Source: Planctomycetota bacterium
Lineage (GTDB): Bacteria; Planctomycetota; Planctomycetia; Gemmatales; Gemmataceae
Direction: 5' to 3'
NCBI GenBank assembly: GCA_016873095.1
Contig: VGYC01000027.1
Span: 1 to 50,479 of the forward strand
DNA: 50,479 bases
The notes under the pieces are model-generated. The model searched no databases, was not told the DNA's origin, and was given only the letters and a program-made list of their open reading frames with translations. The translations under genes and the position numbers were made by a program. This document shows, piece after piece, positions 27,378 through 35,595 of this stretch (positions within the stretch are counted from its first letter, which is position 1; each line of letters starts with the position of its first letter).

Positions 27378-27803
27378 ATGGCGGAGCATCTCGCCCAGAA
27401 TCGCGCTGCAAAACGAATTGTGCTCGCCAAGGTCGGGCTTGACGGTCACGACCGCGGCGTCAAGGTCGTGGCCCGGGCGCTGCGCGACGCCGGCTTTCAT
27501 GTCATCTACGCGGGGCTCTGGCAGACTCCGGAGGCCGTCGTTCGCGCCGTCGCTGACGAGGACGCCGACTGGGTTGGGCTCAGCATCCTGAGCGGGGCGC
27601 ACATGACCCTCGTGCCTCGCGTCCTGCGTCTCTTGAAGGAAACGGGCCTCGCGAATGTCGGCGTTCTGGTCGGTGGCATCATTCCCGAAGACGAAGTCCC
27701 GAAATTGCTTGAACTGGGCGTGGCACGCGTATTCGGCCCGGGCACGTCGATGCCGGAGATCGTGGAGTTCCTCAAGCAAAATAGCGGGGCACGCCATGAT
27801 TGA
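27378..27803 (+). CDS. B12-binding small subunit of acyl-CoA mutase
   Basis: A 141-residue cobalamin-binding domain. The motif DxHxxG is present as DGHDRG with His24 as the lower axial cobalt ligand, followed by GLSILSGAHMTLVPRVL and VGGIIPEDEVPKLLELGVARVFGPGTS, both typical of mutase B12 domains. It pairs with the large subunit 155 bases upstream to form the split mutase, as in IcmB, HcmB and archaeal methylmalonyl-CoA mutases. GGAGG sits five bases before ATG 27378. The 3' end overlaps the MeaB-type gene by eight bases. Confidence 0.93.
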   Translation: MAEHLAQNRAAKRIVLAKVGLDGHDRGVKVVARALRDAGFHVIYAGLWQTPEAVVRAVADEDADWVGLSILSGAHMTLVPRVLRLLKETGLANVGVLVGGIIPEDEVPKLLELGVARVFGPGTSMPEIVEFLKQNSGARHD

Positions 27804-28704
27804 GCGCCTCATCGAGCGTTTTCGCCACGGCGACCGGCTGGCACTAGCGCGCCTGATGAGCCTTGCCGCCCGCGGCGAACTGCCACGCGACACGCTGGGC
27901 GCCTTGCAGTCGAGCAAGCCGGCCCGAGTCGTCGCCATCACCGGCTCTGGCGGCGTAGGCAAGAGCTCTCTTGTCGGCAGACTCATCACGGTCGTTCGCG
28001 ACCAGGGACTCAAGGTTGCGGTGCTGGCCTGCGACCCGCAAAGTCCGCTCAGCGGCGGCGCGCTTCTGGGCGACCGCGTGCGCATGGCCGGCAAGCCGGA
28101 CGACGACGGCGTCTTCATCCGCAGCCTTGCTGCACTTTCGGGACAGAGCGCGCTGGCGGCGCATCTGGATACGATGATTCGTCTGTGCGAAGCCTTTGGC
28201 ATGGAGGTCGTCCTCATCGAGACTGCCGGCGCTGGACAGGGTGACACTGCCGTGCATGCGCTGGCCGATGTCGTTGTCCTGCTTCTCCAGCCGGAGACGG
28301 GAGACGATCTGCAGCGGGAAAAGGCAGGCGTTTTCGAGGTGGCCGACGTGCTTGTGGTACACAAGGCCGATATGCCTGGGGCCGAGCAGGCGTTCGCCCA
28401 GGTGCGTGCGGCCGCCGAATTGGCGACTCCTCCAGTGCCCGTCCTGAAAGCCAGTGCCCGCACCGGCGAAGGGCTTGCGGAACTCTGGCGCCTGGTAGCA
28501 GGCCGGCCATTGCGACGACAGGCCGACCAGGTCGACAAGGATCTGCTCGTCGCCATTCAGGAAGAGCTTGCCAGGCGCTTTGAGAGTGCTCTGGCTGGCG
28601 GCGTGAAGGGTGTTCGCGACCTCGTCTCTCGCTGGCGGCAGGGAAGCGTCTCCAGCCATGAAGCGGCAACCGCCGTACTCGACTTGCTTCTAAATGAGCC
28701 ATGA
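27796..28704 (+). CDS. MeaB/ArgK-family GTPase, mutase chaperone
   Basis: A 302-residue P-loop GTPase that loads cobalamin and protects the mutase from inactivation. P-loop GSGGVGKSS at about residues 50-58, then DPQSPLSGGALLGDRVRM (switch region), LIETAGAGQGD in place of the usual ETVGVGQSE, and VVHKADMPGA for guanine specificity (usually NKAD; here HKAD). The start ATG 27796 overlaps the small-subunit stop, implying coupled translation and a shared job. The altered G3 and G4 motifs, if real, may affect GTP use. It could be called MeaB, or MeaH if the mutase is of the hydroxyisobutyryl type. Confidence 0.9.
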   Translation: MIERLIERFRHGDRLALARLMSLAARGELPRDTLGALQSSKPARVVAITGSGGVGKSSLVGRLITVVRDQGLKVAVLACDPQSPLSGGALLGDRVRMAGKPDDDGVFIRSLAALSGQSALAAHLDTMIRLCEAFGMEVVLIETAGAGQGDTAVHALADVVVLLLQPETGDDLQREKAGVFEVADVLVVHKADMPGAEQAFAQVRAAAELATPPVPVLKASARTGEGLAELWRLVAGRPLRRQADQVDKDLLVAIQEELARRFESALAGGVKGVRDLVSRWRQGSVSSHEAATAVLDLLLNEP

Positions 28705-29180
28705 GCGAGGAACAGGAAGCGGATCTCTGGTGGGGCTCATACTCTGGCTGGACCATGTGGCCCAGTTTCATCGCCTGTCTGCTGATTACGGCATCGATCG
28801 GCTGGCTGGCCTGGCGGTTTGTCGAGAAAGACCTGTTACAGCTCACCTTTCTTGGGGTTGCTACCTCACTCTGGATCCTGCAGTTCATGCGATGGGGCAA
28901 GCGTGTCTTCAGCTACAATTACCGTCTGACGAACCGCCGGCTATTTCGCGACAAGGGATTCCGGCGCCAGAATCTCTTCAATGTCGAACTCAAGAGCATT
29001 GCCCACGTGCATGTGCGGCAAAGCAGCGTTGAAAGAATCGTCAACGTCGCCCGCCTCGTCATCCGCCAGTCCGACCCGAAACACCCGCCGCTCATCCTTG
29101 AAGGCGTATCTCAGCCGTTCGCTGTCGCCGACCAGATTCGCGAGGCCGTGCAAAAGGCGCAGGACGCGCAACCCACGTAG
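28701..29180 (+). CDS. PH-domain-like membrane protein
   Basis: A 159-residue protein with two transmembrane helices (about residues 20-42 and 48-67) and a C-terminal segment SYNYRLTNRRLFRDKGFRRQN ... VELKSIAHVHVRQSSVERI (in part) that matches bacterial PH (bPH2, DUF304) domains. ATG 28701 overlaps the MeaB-type stop as ATGA, so it is translationally coupled to the mutase operon although no functional link is known. Function unknown; a membrane-associated stress or lipid role is often suggested for the family, without proof. Confidence 0.75.
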   Translation: MSEEQEADLWWGSYSGWTMWPSFIACLLITASIGWLAWRFVEKDLLQLTFLGVATSLWILQFMRWGKRVFSYNYRLTNRRLFRDKGFRRQNLFNVELKSIAHVHVRQSSVERIVNVARLVIRQSDPKHPPLILEGVSQPFAVADQIREAVQKAQDAQPT

Positions 29181-29303
29181 GGCGGCCATGTCGCCACCAG
29201 GCGGCACGCCGTACACGCGTGAATCAGTCAGGATCTCGCCGCGTCATGACCGAGCAAGACGAAACGATTTGCACGCCGGCCTGGTCGCATCTAAAATGGC
29301 GGC

Positions 29304-32300
29304 ATGATCCAACCGAAGCAGGTGCGGCACAGTCTGGCATCGGCCGAGGAAGCGCGGCAAGCCTTCCAGCCCTGGCAGTTGCCTGACTTCGAGATCGGCC
29401 GGCACAACTTGCAGCAGCTTGCGGGGTCGGTCGGTCTTGAGGCGTTGACGGACCTCTGTCACTACCTGGGTCGCTTCTTGCCGCGCTGTCCGGATCCGGA
29501 CATGGCACTCAACAGCTTCGAGCGTTTCTTGAATAGCCCCGGAGGGGCCGAGCAATTGCCCATGCTTCTCGAAGGCCGGGCCCGTGTGCTGGAAATCCTG
29601 TTGCAGCTTCTCAGCACGAGCCAGTTTTTCAGCGACCTTCTGAACACCAATCCGGACTACCTGGAAATGCTGCGCATCCCGTTGCGCAGCAGCCCGAGCC
29701 GGGTGGAACTCCGCGAGCAATTGCAAGGCGAGGTCGATGCCGCCCATGAGGACTCGGCGGTGCTGCGGGCCTTTCGCCGCTTTCGGCAGCGGCAGATCCT
29801 GCGTATCGGCACCAACGACATCATTCGCGATCGTCCGCTGGAGGAGATCACGCGCGACATCTCGCGCGTCGCCGATACGGCCCTGGAAGTGGCGCTGGCA
29901 ACAGCGTTGCGCCACATCCGCAATCGCTTCGGCGAGCCGGTCACCACCGCCGGGCAGCCGGCGCGCTGCGTCATTCTCGCCTTCGGCAAGCTCGGCGGCA
30001 AGGAACTCAACTATTCCAGTGACATCGACCTGATGTTTCTTTACGACGACGAAGGCAGCACCCGTGGCAAACGGGTTACCAGCATCAGCAATGACGATTT
30101 CTTTGCCCGCGTCGTCACCGAGGTGGTTCGACTGCTGTCATTCCACACCGACCGCGGCCAGGCCTATCGCGTCGATCTGCGGCTACGTCCCGAGGGACAG
30201 CGCGGACCACTGGCACGCTCTCTCGCCAGCACCCTGTCGTACTACGACACACTGGGCCGCACCTGGGAACGGCAGGCGCTCATCAAGCTGCGTCCCGTCG
30301 CCGGCGACGTCCGCCTCGGCGAGGAGTTTCTGAAGGCCATCGAGCCGTTCGTCTACCGAAAATACCTGTCGTTTGCCGAGATCAACGAGATCAAGGCCCT
30401 CAAGCGCAAGATCGAGCACAAGACACGCAAGGCCGGCGAGGACGAGACCGAGGTCAAGACCGGACATGGCGGCATCCGCGATATCGAGTTCACCATCCAG
30501 TTTCTGCAACTGCTCAATGGCGGCGACCTGCACGAATTGCGCCAGCGGAACACCCTCAAGGCCATGCGCGCCCTGGAAAAGGCCGGCTGTCTCACCGACC
30601 AGGAGTACCGCGTTCTGGACGACGCTTACCGTTTCTTGCGAAAAGTCGAACATCGCCTGCAACTGATGTTCGACTTGCAAACCCACCGACTGCCCGGCGC
30701 TGCCGAAGAATTGCGCAAGCTGGCGCTGCGGATGGGCTACGTCCTGCAGGAGCCGGGATTCAGCACCCAGGAGACAGGAGTCAGGAGTCAGGTATTGGCG
30801 GCCGGCAGTCAGGAGCCGGTTGCGGACGGAGAAGAGGCAGAACTGTGCGACCCGCTGACGGCATTCATGCGGCATTACCGGGCCAAGACGGGAGTGAATC
30901 GCAAGATTCTTGATCACCTGTTGCATCAAACTTTTGCCGAGGCGAGTCAGGCCGAGCCGGAATCAGACCTGTTGCTGGATACCAACCCGGACCCGGAGAA
31001 GATCCAGGCGGTGCTCGGCAAGTATCCGTTTCGCGATGTGCAGGGCGCGTACCAGAACCTCGTGCTGCTGGCCAACGAGAACGTGCCGTTTCTATCAACG
31101 CGGCGTTGCCGGCAGTTCCTGGCCAGCATTGCACCGCAACTCCTGCGTACCCTCGCCGACACCCCCGATCCGGACCTGGCCCTGGTTAATCTCGAGAAGG
31201 TTTCAGCGTCGCTCGGCGGCAAGGGCGTGCTCTGGGAACTGTTCAGCTTCAATGAGCCGAGCTTGAAGCTGTATGTCGAAATATGTGCCTGGAGCCAGTT
31301 CCTCTCGCAGATTCTCATTACCAATCCCGGCATGATCGACGAGTTGCTGGACAGCCTGGTGCTCAACCAGCCACGCAGCGCCGACGACTTGCGGCAAGAG
31401 CTGAGCGACCTGTGCAAGGGGGCTAGTGACCTCGATCCAATCTTGCACAGCTTTCAGGACAAGGAATTGTTGCGCATTGGCGTGCGCGACATCCTGGGGA
31501 AGGACCAGATTCGTGCCACGACCGCGGCGCTTTCGGATCTGGCGGAGACGATCCTGGTGCGCATCGCCTCCGGACAGTTCCCGCCGCTCGCACGCAAGTA
31601 CGGCGTGCCCTATCTCGCGGAAGGCGAGCGTGCCGGGCAGGTGAGCCGCTATGTCTGGCTGGCGCTGGGCAAACTGGGCGGCCGGGAAATGAGCTATCAC
31701 AGCGACCTCGACCTGATGCTTGTCTACGAAGGCGATGGTCACACCGGGCCTCCCCCTTCGGCTTCGCGCTTCGACCAGTTCGAGCTGACGGACAATTTCC
31801 ACTTCTTCACAGAACTGGCCCGGCGGGTCATCAGGGACACCAGCGTCATCGGACCGCGCGGCCGTTTGTATCAGGTGGACATGCGTCTCAGGCCGACGGG
31901 GAAATCGGGCAGCCTCGTGATACCGCTGAGCGAGTTTCGCCGATACTACGACGGCGGCGGCGCCCAGTTATGGGAGCGCCAGGCCTTGACGCGCGCGCGG
32001 CTGGTATTCGGCGACGCCGCTTTCGGCCTGGAAGTGCAGGCCGCTCTCGAGAGCGCCGCCTATGGATTGGACTGGTCCTCGGAACTGGCCGACGACATGC
32101 GCCTCATGCGCGAGCGTCTGGAGGCCGCCGGCAGCACCCGCGACGTCAAGCGAGGCTTCGGCGGCATCATCGACGTCGAGTTTCTGGTACAGATGTTCCG
32201 CCTCAAATTTGGCCGCACCTTGCCCGAACTCCGCAACCCCAACACCTGGGCCGCACTCGACACGTTGCGACTGGCTCAGCGCTTGACCGCCACGGAGCAT

Positions 32301-32540
32301 GACCAGTTGCTTAAAGCTTACGACTTCCTGCGCCTGGTCGAAAGCCGTCTGCGCATCGTCCACAATCGCTCCTTCGATGAATTGCCGGAGAATCCGGAAG
32401 ATCTCGACAAGCTCGCTCGCCGCCTCGGCATCGACCCCGGCGACGGCATTGCGGCCGGCCAGCGCTTTCTCGAAGAACTTGACCGCCACATGACGCAGAC
32501 GCGTGAGCTGTTCTTGCAAGTTTTTGAGAGAGAACGGTAG
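29304..32540 (+). CDS. glnE: Glutamine synthetase adenylyltransferase / adenylyl-removing enzyme
   Basis: A 1078-residue bifunctional regulator of glutamine synthetase. Two nucleotidyltransferase domains are plain: FGKLGGKELNYSSDIDLMFLYD near residue 230 (adenylyl-removing half) and LGKLGGREMSYHSDLDLMLVYE near residue 785 (adenylyl-transferring half). Each is followed by the conserved GxxxxVDxRLRPxG and GGIxDIEF/VEF blocks. It is longer than E. coli GlnE (946 residues). About 30 residues near 485-515 are encoded by a heptamer repeat and look like an insertion between the two halves. No P-II or glnA gene is adjacent, and the start ATG 29304 has only a weak upstream purine stretch. Confidence 0.93.
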   Translation: MIQPKQVRHSLASAEEARQAFQPWQLPDFEIGRHNLQQLAGSVGLEALTDLCHYLGRFLPRCPDPDMALNSFERFLNSPGGAEQLPMLLEGRARVLEILLQLLSTSQFFSDLLNTNPDYLEMLRIPLRSSPSRVELREQLQGEVDAAHEDSAVLRAFRRFRQRQILRIGTNDIIRDRPLEEITRDISRVADTALEVALATALRHIRNRFGEPVTTAGQPARCVILAFGKLGGKELNYSSDIDLMFLYDDEGSTRGKRVTSISNDDFFARVVTEVVRLLSFHTDRGQAYRVDLRLRPEGQRGPLARSLASTLSYYDTLGRTWERQALIKLRPVAGDVRLGEEFLKAIEPFVYRKYLSFAEINEIKALKRKIEHKTRKAGEDETEVKTGHGGIRDIEFTIQFLQLLNGGDLHELRQRNTLKAMRALEKAGCLTDQEYRVLDDAYRFLRKVEHRLQLMFDLQTHRLPGAAEELRKLALRMGYVLQEPGFSTQETGVRSQVLAAGSQEPVADGEEAELCDPLTAFMRHYRAKTGVNRKILDHLLHQTFAEASQAEPESDLLLDTNPDPEKIQAVLGKYPFRDVQGAYQNLVLLANENVPFLSTRRCRQFLASIAPQLLRTLADTPDPDLALVNLEKVSASLGGKGVLWELFSFNEPSLKLYVEICAWSQFLSQILITNPGMIDELLDSLVLNQPRSADDLRQELSDLCKGASDLDPILHSFQDKELLRIGVRDILGKDQIRATTAALSDLAETILVRIASGQFPPLARKYGVPYLAEGERAGQVSRYVWLALGKLGGREMSYHSDLDLMLVYEGDGHTGPPPSASRFDQFELTDNFHFFTELARRVIRDTSVIGPRGRLYQVDMRLRPTGKSGSLVIPLSEFRRYYDGGGAQLWERQALTRARLVFGDAAFGLEVQAALESAAYGLDWSSELADDMRLMRERLEAAGSTRDVKRGFGGIIDVEFLVQMFRLKFGRTLPELRNPNTWAALDTLRLAQRLTATEHDQLLKAYDFLRLVESRLRIVHNRSFDELPENPEDLDKLARRLGIDPGDGIAAGQRFLEELDRHMTQTRELFLQVFERER
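30768..30792. repeat. Heptamer repeat CAGGAG(A/T) inside glnE
   Basis: Three consecutive heptamers CAGGAGA, CAGGAGT, CAGGAGT plus CAGG lie in the coding sequence, with another scattered copy (CAGTCAGGAG) at about 30808-30817. The surrounding codons form a Gln/Glu/Ser-rich stretch between the two enzyme halves of GlnE. The reading frame is kept. Confidence 0.7.
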
Positions 32541-32685
32541 TCTGGGCACAAGCGCGGCGTCAGCCATGCGGCTGAGCGCCGCGTATGCGACGCTGCCGGC
32601 GTCGCCAGCGTCGCAGGATCATTGAGGATCTGGCGCACCGACGTACTGCAGAGTTGATTCCCGGCGACATGCCAAGGGCAATGTC

Positions 32686-34212
32686 ATGAGCAACCCCATC
32701 CCGGCCGCGACGATTGTGCTGGCCCGTTCCCGCGAGTCGGAGGAACTCTACCTCATCCGGCGGAGTCAACACCTGCGCTTTTTCGGCGGTTTCTGGGCGT
32801 TTCCTGGCGGCAAGGTTGACGCCGCGGATCGCGCGGTCCCCTGGCGAGGCCGGCGTCCTGACGATGGCCTGCTGGCGATTCGGTCCGCCACGGCCGCGCG
32901 CGAGTTGTTCGAGGAGACCGGCGTGCTGCTGGCACGCCGAACGGACGGTTCCTTTCCCGTCGCGGAGCCGGCCTGGGAGCGTGTTCGGCTTGAAGTTGCC
33001 GACGGCAGACGGTCCTTCGGGCAATTCCTCCAGGAAACGAACCTGGCACTGGCGGTCGAGGACTTCACGCAGATCGGCGAGGTGACAACACCGGAGTTCG
33101 CTCCGCAACGCTACGCGACGACATTTCTCGCCGGGACATTGCCGCCGGGGCAGACGCCCAGGGTGTGCGGCAAGGAACTGGATGAGGGCCGGTTCGTGAG
33201 CGCCGCCGACATGCTGGTCTGCTGGAACCGCGGCGCATGTCTGCTGTCGCCGCCGACGATCATGACTCTCGAAGCCGTTGCCGGTCGTCCCGTGCTAGAA
33301 GCGCCGCTGCGGCTTGGACTGACCATGGCACTTCTGAAGACGGGCAAGATTCATCCAATCTATTTCGCACCGTGCGTGCAGATGATCCCGCTCCGGACCA
33401 TGGCCTTGCCTCCAAGTACACACACCAACGCCTACCTGATCGGCAGCGGGCCAGTGTACCTCCTTGATCCGGGACCTTCTGATCCGAGTGAGCAACAACG
33501 ACTCATCCAGGTGCTGGACGAGAAGGTGGAGCGCGGCAGAAAGCTGGACGGCATCGTGCTGACGCATCACCATCCCGACCACATCGGCGCGGTCGTTGCA
33601 TGCGCGGAGCGGTATCGCGTCCCGGTCTGGGCGCATCCTTTGACGGCGGAACTCGTGCGCGACAAGTTCGCCGTCGATCATCTCCTGAATGATGGCGCTT
33701 GCCTGGACCTCGGTCCCTGTCCGGACGGCGGCGGGCCCTGGCACATGCGGGCCATGCACACGCCGGGGCACGCGCCGGGACACCTGGTCTTTTACGAGCC
33801 GCGCTATCGACTGCTCTTCGCCGGCGATATGATCTCGACCTTGTCCTCGGTGGTCATCGCCCCACCCGAAGGGGATCTGACGCAGTATCTCGAGTCGTTG
33901 CGGCGTATGCGTGACCTCGATTGTCGCCTGCTGTTGCCAGCGCACGGCAATGCTAGCACGCAGTCGCGACAAACCATCGATGACAACATCAGCCTGCGCC
34001 TTGCCCGCGAAACTCAATTGCTGGACGCGCTGATGGCGGAACCGCAATCGCTCCACACCATCGACGACCTTGCCCGGGCCATCTATCGCGGTCTGCCACA
34101 CAATCTGATGAAATACGCCAAGCTACAACTGCACGCCGGGCTAATCAAGCTGGAGCGCGAGGGAAAGGTGATGCATGTTGTGGACGGCTGGCGCCTGGCA
34201 GAAAAAAGCTGA
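32686..34212 (+). CDS. Nudix hydrolase fused to metallo-beta-lactamase-fold domain
   Basis: A 508-residue fusion. Residues about 5-215 are a Nudix domain: FPGGKVDAADRA followed by AARELFEETGVLL (72-81), with a roughly 20-residue insertion between the two halves of the Nudix box, as in NUDT19-like CoA diphosphatases. Residues about 240-500 are a LACTB2-like metallo-beta-lactamase domain with THHHPDHIGA (about 293), MHTPGHAPGHLVFYE, FAGDMIST and LLPAHGN, giving the expected metal ligands. A winged-helix-like C-terminus (VMHVVDGWRLAEK) ends it, as in LACTB2. Such fusions exist in bacteria; the pairing suggests hydrolysis of acyl-CoA or nucleotide derivatives plus an ester or RNA, but that is inference. 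Confidence 0.85.
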   Translation: MSNPIPAATIVLARSRESEELYLIRRSQHLRFFGGFWAFPGGKVDAADRAVPWRGRRPDDGLLAIRSATAARELFEETGVLLARRTDGSFPVAEPAWERVRLEVADGRRSFGQFLQETNLALAVEDFTQIGEVTTPEFAPQRYATTFLAGTLPPGQTPRVCGKELDEGRFVSAADMLVCWNRGACLLSPPTIMTLEAVAGRPVLEAPLRLGLTMALLKTGKIHPIYFAPCVQMIPLRTMALPPSTHTNAYLIGSGPVYLLDPGPSDPSEQQRLIQVLDEKVERGRKLDGIVLTHHHPDHIGAVVACAERYRVPVWAHPLTAELVRDKFAVDHLLNDGACLDLGPCPDGGGPWHMRAMHTPGHAPGHLVFYEPRYRLLFAGDMISTLSSVVIAPPEGDLTQYLESLRRMRDLDCRLLLPAHGNASTQSRQTIDDNISLRLARETQLLDALMAEPQSLHTIDDLARAIYRGLPHNLMKYAKLQLHAGLIKLEREGKVMHVVDGWRLAEKS

Positions 34213-34242
34213 CATCACTCGCATCTGATAGTGGAATGAGCA

Positions 34243-34566
34243 TCACGCATTCCGCAAGCCCAGCTCCTGCGGGGCGCTCTCGCCGAGGCTCTTTTCCAGG
34301 TCTTCGAGCCGGCGTAGTTGCTGGTCGCGTTCGCCGCGTTCCAAAGCGTAGATGCCGGGGGGCTCGAGAGTTTCGTTGACGGTGAGACGGCAATCGTGCT
34401 GCTTGCGCCGGCTGTGCCGAAACCAGTTCTCGAGACAATCCTGGCAACAGAGGCCGTAGGTCTTGAGTTCTTGCGTTTGTCCGTCGGACCAGAGCGCGGC
34501 AATCTTGTACGCCGCCAGGTTCTTGCAGCCGCGCGTGTAGCAGGAAATGGGATACGGCGGCATCAT
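34243..34566 (-). CDS. Small Cys-containing protein, function unknown
   Basis: A 107-residue protein. Cys9 and Cys14 (SCYTRGC) and Cys40-41-44 (LCCQDC) could form a zinc site, after which comes a charged, helical C-terminus. I do not know the family. It starts at ATG 34566, 20 bases after the stop of the RNase III gene on the same strand, so it is probably in the rnc transcript. The ribosome binding site is weak, and the adjacent ATG 34563 would serve equally well. Confidence 0.55.
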   Translation of the reverse strand: MMPPYPISCYTRGCKNLAAYKIAALWSDGQTQELKTYGLCCQDCLENWFRHSRRKQHDCRLTVNETLEPPGIYALERGERDQQLRRLEDLEKSLGESAPQELGLRNA

Positions 34567-34586
34567 CGAGTTTCGCGTCGAGAGTC

Positions 34587-35312
34587 TCAGTCACATTCGT
34601 ACGGGATGGGCTCGCCGTTGATCTGGGCAAGGGCGTTCATGGCGGCTTTCTGCTCGGCTTCCTTCTTGTTGCGGCCCCAGGCGGGACGATAGCGGTGCCG
34701 GCTGATGAGGGCGGCAATCTTGAAGCACTTGCTGTGATCTGGTCCCTTTTCGTCCAGCAGCAGGTACTGCGGGGTGGCGTTGAACTCCCGTTGCGAAATC
34801 TGCTGGAGCAGCGACTTGAAATTGCCGCCGTGCGCTTCCTCAGCAACCTGTTCGATTTCCGGACCGATGTAGCGCAGGATGAACGTCTTGGCCGCTTCCA
34901 GCCCACCGTCCAGGTAGATGGCCGCTACCAGCGACTCGAAGGCGTCGGCGAGCAAGCTCAGCGGCACGGCGGCGTGGTGGTGCATCCCCTTGCCCACGAA
35001 CATGTACTCGCCGAGGTTTAGCGCCCGTCCGATACGTGCGCAGGTGCGCCGGCTCACGACGACCGACTTGACTCGGGTCATTTCTCCTTCCTGATAATCG
35101 GGAAAGCGGAGAAAGAGTTGCTCGCAGGTGACCAGACCCAGAACGGCGTCGCCGAGGAATTCCAGCCGCTCGTTGGACGCTAGCCGCGTGTCCGCACCGC
35201 TGGTATGGGTCAGGGCGGCGCGCAGCAGGTCGGGCTGGCGAAACTCGTAGCCGATGGCCTTCTGGCATTCCTCCAGAACATCGGCATCGCGAATGGTGAG
35301 TTCCTGCGGCAT
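34587..35312 (-). CDS. rnc: Ribonuclease III
   Basis: A 241-residue double-strand-specific endoribonuclease that processes rRNA precursors. The signature NERLEFLGDAVL (residues 47-58) carries catalytic Glu51 and Asp55, and ADAFESLVAAIYLDGG near residue 125 gives the second metal-binding Asp/Glu pair. A double-stranded RNA binding domain follows (about 165-237, with the RPAWGRNKKEAEQKAAMNAL end block). ATG 35312 is set because MPQELTIRDADVLEECQKAIGY is the family N-terminus; the frame is open further but includes non-family sequence. It is divergent from the Hsp70-like gene across a 283-base spacer. Confidence 0.93.
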   Translation of the reverse strand: MPQELTIRDADVLEECQKAIGYEFRQPDLLRAALTHTSGADTRLASNERLEFLGDAVLGLVTCEQLFLRFPDYQEGEMTRVKSVVVSRRTCARIGRALNLGEYMFVGKGMHHHAAVPLSLLADAFESLVAAIYLDGGLEAAKTFILRYIGPEIEQVAEEAHGGNFKSLLQQISQREFNATPQYLLLDEKGPDHSKCFKIAALISRHRYRPAWGRNKKEAEQKAAMNALAQINGEPIPYECD

Positions 35313-35404
35313 GGTCTCGCGGTCAAAACATCTCGAATTCGTGCGCGACTTGATGTTGACGTTAGCAACGAACCGCCAAAATGTCAACGCCGAGGCAACG
35401 ACGT

Positions 35405-35434
35405 CCGCGAAACCGCGAAACCGCGAAACCGCGA
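35405..35434. repeat. 8-bp tandem repeat CCGCGAAA, 3.75 copies
   Basis: CCGCGAAA is repeated three times and followed by CCGCGA in the spacer between the divergent rnc and Hsp70-like genes. No promoter is clear elsewhere in this spacer. Confidence 0.85.
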
Positions 35435-35595
35435 CGTGCGCCAGACCGTAACTTACGCGAGGCAGCTACATATGCCGTTGCCACGCCAAGTTCAGTAACG
35501 TGGCCGGCATGCCGCGGCCCAAGGTATTCCCTATCTGTTAAAATACTCCTATGGCTGGCCAGCAGGTCGGCCATTTGGAAACGGAGAGTCCCTTC

